A DNA stretch of 64,000 nucleotides, taken from assembly GCF_042665095.1 (NCBI RefSeq), contig NZ_JBHTBV010000012.1; one strand, 5' to 3'. The stretch is from Gordonibacter pamelaeae. GTDB taxonomy: Bacteria > Actinomycetota > Coriobacteriia > Coriobacteriales > Eggerthellaceae. Position 1 is the first letter of the stretch. Every line of letters starts with the position of its first letter. Position numbers and translations under genes: made by a program. The notes below the pieces were generated by a model, which had not been told where the DNA came from, searched no databases, and saw nothing but the letters and a program-made list of their open reading frames with translations. Shown piece after piece: positions 60,591 to 64,000 of the stretch.

Positions 60591-60899
60591 GCGCCTAAAA
60601 GCCATCTGGGCAATAGTTGCTGTTTGGAATTCGTTTTAGAGGGGTTGGGCGAACGAAGTTCAATGTTGAAGGTGTTGTCCAGGAGATCGCCAGGATGGCC
60701 GACGGCCCGGCCGTCGACATAGATCCCTTGACCTATCGCAACGTTGAACTGTGGTGAGGTGCGAGCGGCAACGTAAGCATGGGGAAGAGGTGACAAGGTG
60801 CCGCACCGAGCTCGAGCACGCTGAGAAAGACGCCGAGTTCGGAAGTGCCATCAATGATATGCTTGCGAATATGTAGGCTCTTGAAGAAAGGACTCTGCG
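60591..60899. other. Gap after the flippase with a possible coding remnant
   Basis: No intact gene. A short frame near 60658-60755 (FNVEGVVQEIARMADGPAVDIDPLTYRNVELW, written here in two parts: FNVEGVVQEIARMADGP and AVDIDPLTYRNVELW) is protein-like but has no start signal and ends in TGA. It looks like the tail of a lost gene at the junction to the mobile region. Confidence 0.4.
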
Positions 60900-61445
60900 T
60901 TGGATTCTTGCAGCCTAAGCGCCGTTCTGGACACCTTGGCCCCAGCGCTCCCGTCGCTTGTTGGCACGCTTATCGGCGGGGCCGTGACGCTACTTGCGGC
61001 TTGCATGACGGCAAGGCACCAGAACAAGCTCGAGGACAAGAGGCTCGACGCCTCTCGCGAGGATGAGTGGAGGCGCTTCGAGCGCGACAATCTGGTGGGA
61101 CTGAAAGAAGCTGTCCAGCGCGGTATGAGGGCCACGGGGAAATGCTGCCTCCAGATGGATAAGCTTGCTACCGAGGGGAAGGAATGGGCGGATTGGATTG
61201 TTGATCCTGCGGACTCGGAAATGCAGCGCCAGTCGCTGGAGGATATCCTGTTGCTTTCGTGTAGGATCGACGACGTCGAGCTGGTAAAAGCCCTCTCACT
61301 ATTTCGCCAGAAGGCTCATAACGTCACTTCTGACTCAAGGACCCGTACTCAGCTGTTCGATTCGATGAGGGAGCTATCCGATGCCTACGATGCCGCTATG
61401 GAGGTCATCAGCGAGAAGCTGAAAGACTGCGTTAGGGGTCGCTGA
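60900..61445 (+). CDS. Small membrane-anchored helical protein, unknown
   Basis: A 181-aa protein. An N-terminal hydrophobic segment near residues 14-36 (LPSLVGTLIGGAVTLLAACMTA) is followed by a charged helical region (RHQNKLEDKRLDASREDEWRRFERDN) and more helices. No family is recognised. Proteins of this shape (one membrane helix, long coiled region) are common in accessory and mobile regions. The TTG start has AAAGGA 7 bases upstream. Confidence 0.6.
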   Translation: MDSCSLSAVLDTLAPALPSLVGTLIGGAVTLLAACMTARHQNKLEDKRLDASREDEWRRFERDNLVGLKEAVQRGMRATGKCCLQMDKLATEGKEWADWIVDPADSEMQRQSLEDILLLSCRIDDVELVKALSLFRQKAHNVTSDSRTRTQLFDSMRELSDAYDAAMEVISEKLKDCVRGR

Positions 61446-61584
61446 GCCGGATGAATGGGGACGGAGGCGCGTTCGCTCTTGATGAGTTTTGGAGTGTGAG
61501 GCCGTGTGGTTCATGCTATATCGGGTTCCGCAATGTCGAGAAGGCCTCATTTCATCCGATATTATGTGACCGATTGCGAAGATT

Positions 61585-61622
61585 GGGCTGATACTTAAGG
61601 CAGCTGCTTTAAGTATCAGCCC
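61585..61622. repeat. 38-base near-perfect palindrome
   Basis: Arms 61585-61598 and 61609-61622 are perfect 14-bp reverse complements (GGGCTGATACTTAA). The 10-base centre contains GCAGCTGC, itself a palindrome. No T tract follows. It could be a terminator without tail, a protein site, or the scar of an element. Confidence 0.65.
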
Positions 61623-61656
61623 CTATTGATCGACTTCGACCTCTAGTGTTTACTTG

Positions 61657-61693
61657 CCCCGCAACTCAAGCCGAGTTGCGGGGTTTCTTGGTC
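61657..61693 (+). terminator. Intrinsic terminator
   Basis: An 11-bp perfect stem (61657-61667 with 61673-61683, CCCCGCAACTC arm) closes an AAGCC loop and runs into TTTCTTGGTC. It would end transcripts coming from the polysaccharide side or from 60900-61445. Confidence 0.85.
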
Positions 61694-61867
61694 TTTGGGC
61701 GGATTATTCGCTGCTGGTTAACGGTCGTTAACTACTGGGGGTGACAATCGTCAAAAGGCCCTCTTTCGTCGTGGCCGCCGCTCGCCCTTAGGGCACGTCC
61801 AAAATACTTCGTTCTCCGCCTCTGGGCAGGAGCGCAATCCCGCGCTCCCTGACCCAGGGGAGGAAAC

Positions 61868-62325
61868 ATGCCCTCATCGCGAAGCTGCCGCAGCAGCTAT
61901 GACTGCATCGTCAAGATCAAGGGCGTCACCATGCGCCCGATACTGTTTAGCCAGCTCATGCGGAGCGACGGGGAGGGGGCGATGAACCCCGAGGAACTGT
62001 TCGCAGACGACCGCAGCCCCGCCTCCGAGCAGGAGCGCGTCCACGAGGACGAATTGCACTCGCTCATGCGCAGCATACTGGACTGGGCGATATCCTTTCT
62101 GAGCGAGTCCAGCCAGGGTACCATCCGCGCCATCTACTTCGAAGGCAAGACCGTCAAGCAGCACAGCGAGGAGGAGTACGTCACCGTCTACGCGATTTAC
62201 AAGCGCCTGGCGCGCTCGTACCCCGTCATCAAGGAGATCGTCCTCGAGGAATTGAGGGGCTCGACGACGAGACGCGCGCCGAGCTCGAGGCCATGTTCGG
62301 GATTGGCGGTCGCGATGAGAAATGA
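61868..62325 (+). pseudogene. Sigma-like / helix-turn-helix mobile-element gene, frameshifted
   Basis: From an ATG with a strong GGGGAGGAAA site, the frame gives about 130 residues ending in a helix-turn-helix-like stretch (GTIRAIYFEGKTVKQHSEEEYVTVYAIYKRLARSYPVI) of the small sigma-region-4-like proteins found in conjugative elements. At the G run 62256-62259 one base appears missing. The natural end (LDDETRAELEAMFGIGGRDEK) lies in another frame and stops at 62325, overlapping the start of the next gene by 11 bases. One added G would restore 152 residues. The family call is tentative. Confidence 0.55.
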
Positions 62326-62599
62326 ACAGGTGGAAGCCGTGCAGGGCGAGATGCTCCATCGCGATGGCGACGAGCCGCTTGTTGCCAGCGAGCTGAACGA
62401 AGCGGCGACTACTGCCGCGCTGCCGCGCGAGCTTCGGCAGGATGCTTCTGCAGCGGCTTGCGATGAGCCTTGCGCACGATGCGGATCAATCGGCGTGCGC
62501 GTGTCCTACGCCGGGGAGTGCAGCATCGAGGAAGCTGTGTCGCGCTACCTGGCCGCGCGCGAGAACGTGCGCGATGTCATAGGCGACGGGCCTGCGTGA
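62315..62599 (+). CDS. Small cysteine-containing protein of the mobile region
   Basis: A 94-aa protein, ATG at 62315 inside the end of the previous gene. The second half has DEPCARCGSIGVRVSYAGECSIEEAVSRYL, in which three cysteines could bind a metal. No family is recognised. Because the preceding frameshifted gene reads into this frame, the two could be mistaken for one 243-aa protein; the natural overlap of the restored upstream gene argues for two. Confidence 0.5.
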   Translation: MRNEQVEAVQGEMLHRDGDEPLVASELNEAATTAALPRELRQDASAAACDEPCARCGSIGVRVSYAGECSIEEAVSRYLAARENVRDVIGDGPA

Positions 62600-62813
62600 C
62601 GCGATTCGGCCGGCATCGGCCAACGCTCCATCAACCCTGAGATTTCCGCCTTCGCCGGCGCCGAGTCGCCGAAGGCGTGGTACGATTGCGCCAGACGCAT
62701 ACAAGGGCCCTCGGCGTCGGTTGTTTTTTCTTGGCGGGAAGCGCAGCGCATCCCGAGGGCATCCTCAGAGCCTCCTGGCGCACGTACAAGCACGTGCAAA
62801 AGGAGACCTTTTC

Positions 62814-63646
62814 ATGCCCAAAACCAAAACGCCAAAAACAGCGGCCAGGGTCTATCGCGCCGCCAGCTACGCCAGGCTCTCCGTCGACGACGAGAGCTAC
62901 GGCACCAGCGGCTCGGTGCTCAACCAGCACGCCATAATCCGCGACTTCGCCGACGCGAACGGAGGCCTGAGCATCGTCGCCGAGTACTCCGACGACGGCT
63001 TCTCGGGCTCCACCTTCGAGAACCGCCCGGATGGGGCAGCCTGCTCGCCGACGTGGAGACCGGCAAGGTCGACTGCATCGTGGTCAAGGACCTGAGCCGC
63101 CTCGGCCGCAACTACCTGGACGTGTCGCGCTACCTGGACCAGGTGTTCCCGGCGCTCGGCGTGCGCGTGGTGGCCATCACCGACGGCTACGACTCCGCAG
63201 CCGAGAAGACGCCGGCCGACGCGCTGATGCTGCCGGTGAAGAACCTCTTCAACGACATGTACTGCCGCGACGCCTCCGCCAAGACCAAGGCGTCGCTTTC
63301 CGCCAAGCGCCGCCGCGGCGAGTTCGTTGGCGCCTTCGCCCCCTACGGCTACGCCAAGGGGTCGGGCCCCGACCGCGGCAGGCTTGTGATCGACCCGGAA
63401 CCCGCCGGCGTTGTGCGCGGCATCTTCGACGCGCGCATCGGCGGCATGAGCGCCGCCGGCATAGCCGCCATGCTCAATGAGAGCCTTGTGCCAAGCCCCT
63501 ACGAGTATTTCGCGGCGAAGGGCGCGGCGCGCAGCTCGAACTTCTGCAAGGGGGAGAGGACCGCCTGGGACGCGCGCACGGTGCTGCGCATCCTGTCGAA
63601 CGATGGCGCGATCGTTTGGACTAAACTTATTCCCCCATTCCATTAG
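62814..63646 (+). pseudogene. Large serine recombinase, frameshifted and truncated
   Basis: A site-specific integrase of mobile elements. The resolvase-like N terminus is clear: YRAASYARLSVDDESYGTSG (catalytic Ser in ARLS), AEYSDDGFSGSTFENRPD. At 63031-63032 one base is missing. The sequence continues in another frame with WGSLLADVETGKVDCIVVKDLSRLGRNYLD, the MYCRDASAKTKASLSAKRRRGEFVGAFAPYGY recombinase-domain start and TAWDARTVLRILSND. It breaks off there: the rest of the recombinase domain and the zinc-ribbon/coiled-coil part are absent. About 277 residues remain of an expected 500 or more. AAAGGAGA lies before the ATG. Confidence 0.85.
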
Positions 63647-63791
63647 AGAGCTCTTATTGGCTATTTGCTTTATTTTCGTTGTCATGATCGACGGCGGCTG
63701 GAGCTACGTTTTTGGTTCGATCGCATTGGTCGTTTATTACTTTTTCGAATGCTTCTCGTTGAAGAAAACCAGGGAGAAAGGTGGAATGTAG
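63647..63791 (+). pseudogene. C-terminal fragment of a small membrane protein
   Basis: After the recombinase break (about 63610) the GC content drops and a frame gives two hydrophobic helices (LLLAICFIFVVMIDGG and SYVFGSIALVVYYFFECF) with a basic end (LKKTREKGGM). It has no start of its own. The junction seems to be a deletion or insertion scar joining two unrelated genes. Confidence 0.5.
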
Positions 63792-64000
63792 TTCTACCGT
63801 TGTGATTCTAAGGCAAGTGTTCTGCTGCTTTTGAACGAAGCGAAAGGCAGCGCACGCTGCCGGTAGATATTGGCCTATATGCCCTGTGCAAATCATACCT
63901 TAGAGGGGTGGTTCATGATTGTGGTTTCGGTTGAATTGCGAAGCTATCCGAACGTTCTCTCCTAGATAGGCGTTTGCGCAGTTAGCCGGACGTTTTGCAA
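63792..64000. other. Window end, no gene seen
   Basis: About 210 bp of mixed composition with one small hairpin (GGCAGCGCACGCTGCC, about 63846-63862). No coding frame with support on either strand. Confidence 0.5.

Larger units (their letters stand above)
61446..61867. other. Gene-free stretch before the mobile remnant, with several dyads
   Basis: About 420 bp with no gene. It holds a near-perfect 38-base palindrome (61585-61622), an intrinsic terminator (61657-61686), and a GTTAACG-GT-CGTTAAC inverted repeat (61717-61732) that could be an operator or half of a recombination site. The promoter of the following gene is not obvious. Confidence 0.55.

Noticed and set aside
61868..62599. Single 243-aa protein across the sigma-like gene and the small Cys protein
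   Set aside because: The restored upstream frame has a natural end at 62325 overlapping a second ATG, so two genes with one frameshift explain the sequence better.
1..64000. CRISPR arrays, tRNA or rRNA genes, complete insertion sequences
   Set aside because: No regularly spaced direct repeats, no cloverleaf or rRNA sequence, and no intact transposase were recognised on reading.

Overview
The window is high-GC DNA, apart from one lower-GC block, from what looks like a Coriobacteriia actinobacterium. Eggerthellaceae such as Eggerthella or Gordonibacter is the best guess. The signs are the gene order of the division and cell-wall (dcw) cluster, a meso-DAP-type MurE motif, an LAATG sortase motif, a Tat-exported ferredoxin next to a tungsten-type oxidoreductase, and many GTG/TTG starts. 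This assignment is inference from gene content; no search was run. Two perfect 16-bp parS sites (720-735 and 20273-20288) suggest the window lies on the origin side of the chromosome.

1-20 kb is mostly housekeeping DNA with several independent units: the end of rplA; an SPFH membrane protein with a small ribbon-helix-helix regulator; a ferritin-like di-iron protein; map; a small membrane protein; an ATP-grasp ligase; asnB; a sortase-anchored surface protein; murJ with an unusual repeat-bearing cytoplasmic tail; nadK; a three-gene surface operon behind a promoter whose spacer is mostly a C10 tract; an HTH/zeta-type toxin-antitoxin pair behind a perfect 20-bp palindrome; a DUF1846 protein; and xerD.

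20.7-36.1 kb is one long dcw operon: mraZ-rsmH-ftsL-ftsI-murE-murF-mraY-murD-ftsW-murG-murC-murB-ftsQ. It starts from a promoter that carries two MraZ-like boxes between -35 and -10. It encodes most of the pathway from UDP-MurNAc to lipid II and septal synthesis. ftsZ does not follow ftsQ here.

36.2-41.9 kb, reversed, is an operon for a membrane-linked aldehyde:ferredoxin oxidoreductase-like enzyme: cytochrome b, Tat ferredoxin with four clusters, AOR, an unknown 186-aa protein and a SufS-type cysteine desulfurase. Both the AOR and the desulfurase genes are frameshifted, by an 8-bp tandem duplication and a 2-bp GC expansion. An 11-codon ORF sits in the leader.

42.4-60.6 kb is a surface polysaccharide locus. 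Two tandem NusG-family antiterminator-like proteins stand at its head, followed by a broken priming glycosyltransferase and then an intact one. After these come glycosyltransferases, wecC/wecB (UDP-ManNAcA supply), two heparinase II/III-like proteins, a CapK/PaaK-like adenylating enzyme, a D-Ala-D-Ala ligase homologue, a Wzy-like polymerase and a Wzx-like flippase. From about 44.9 kb onward it is visibly lower in GC than the flanks and looks horizontally acquired and reshuffled, with a hexapeptide acyltransferase remnant at 54.7-54.9 kb.

60.6-64 kb is a decayed mobile-element end: a small membrane protein, a frameshifted helix-turn-helix/sigma-like gene, a small cysteine-containing protein, a frameshifted and truncated large serine recombinase, and a membrane-protein fragment. 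I saw no tRNA, rRNA, complete insertion sequence or CRISPR array.
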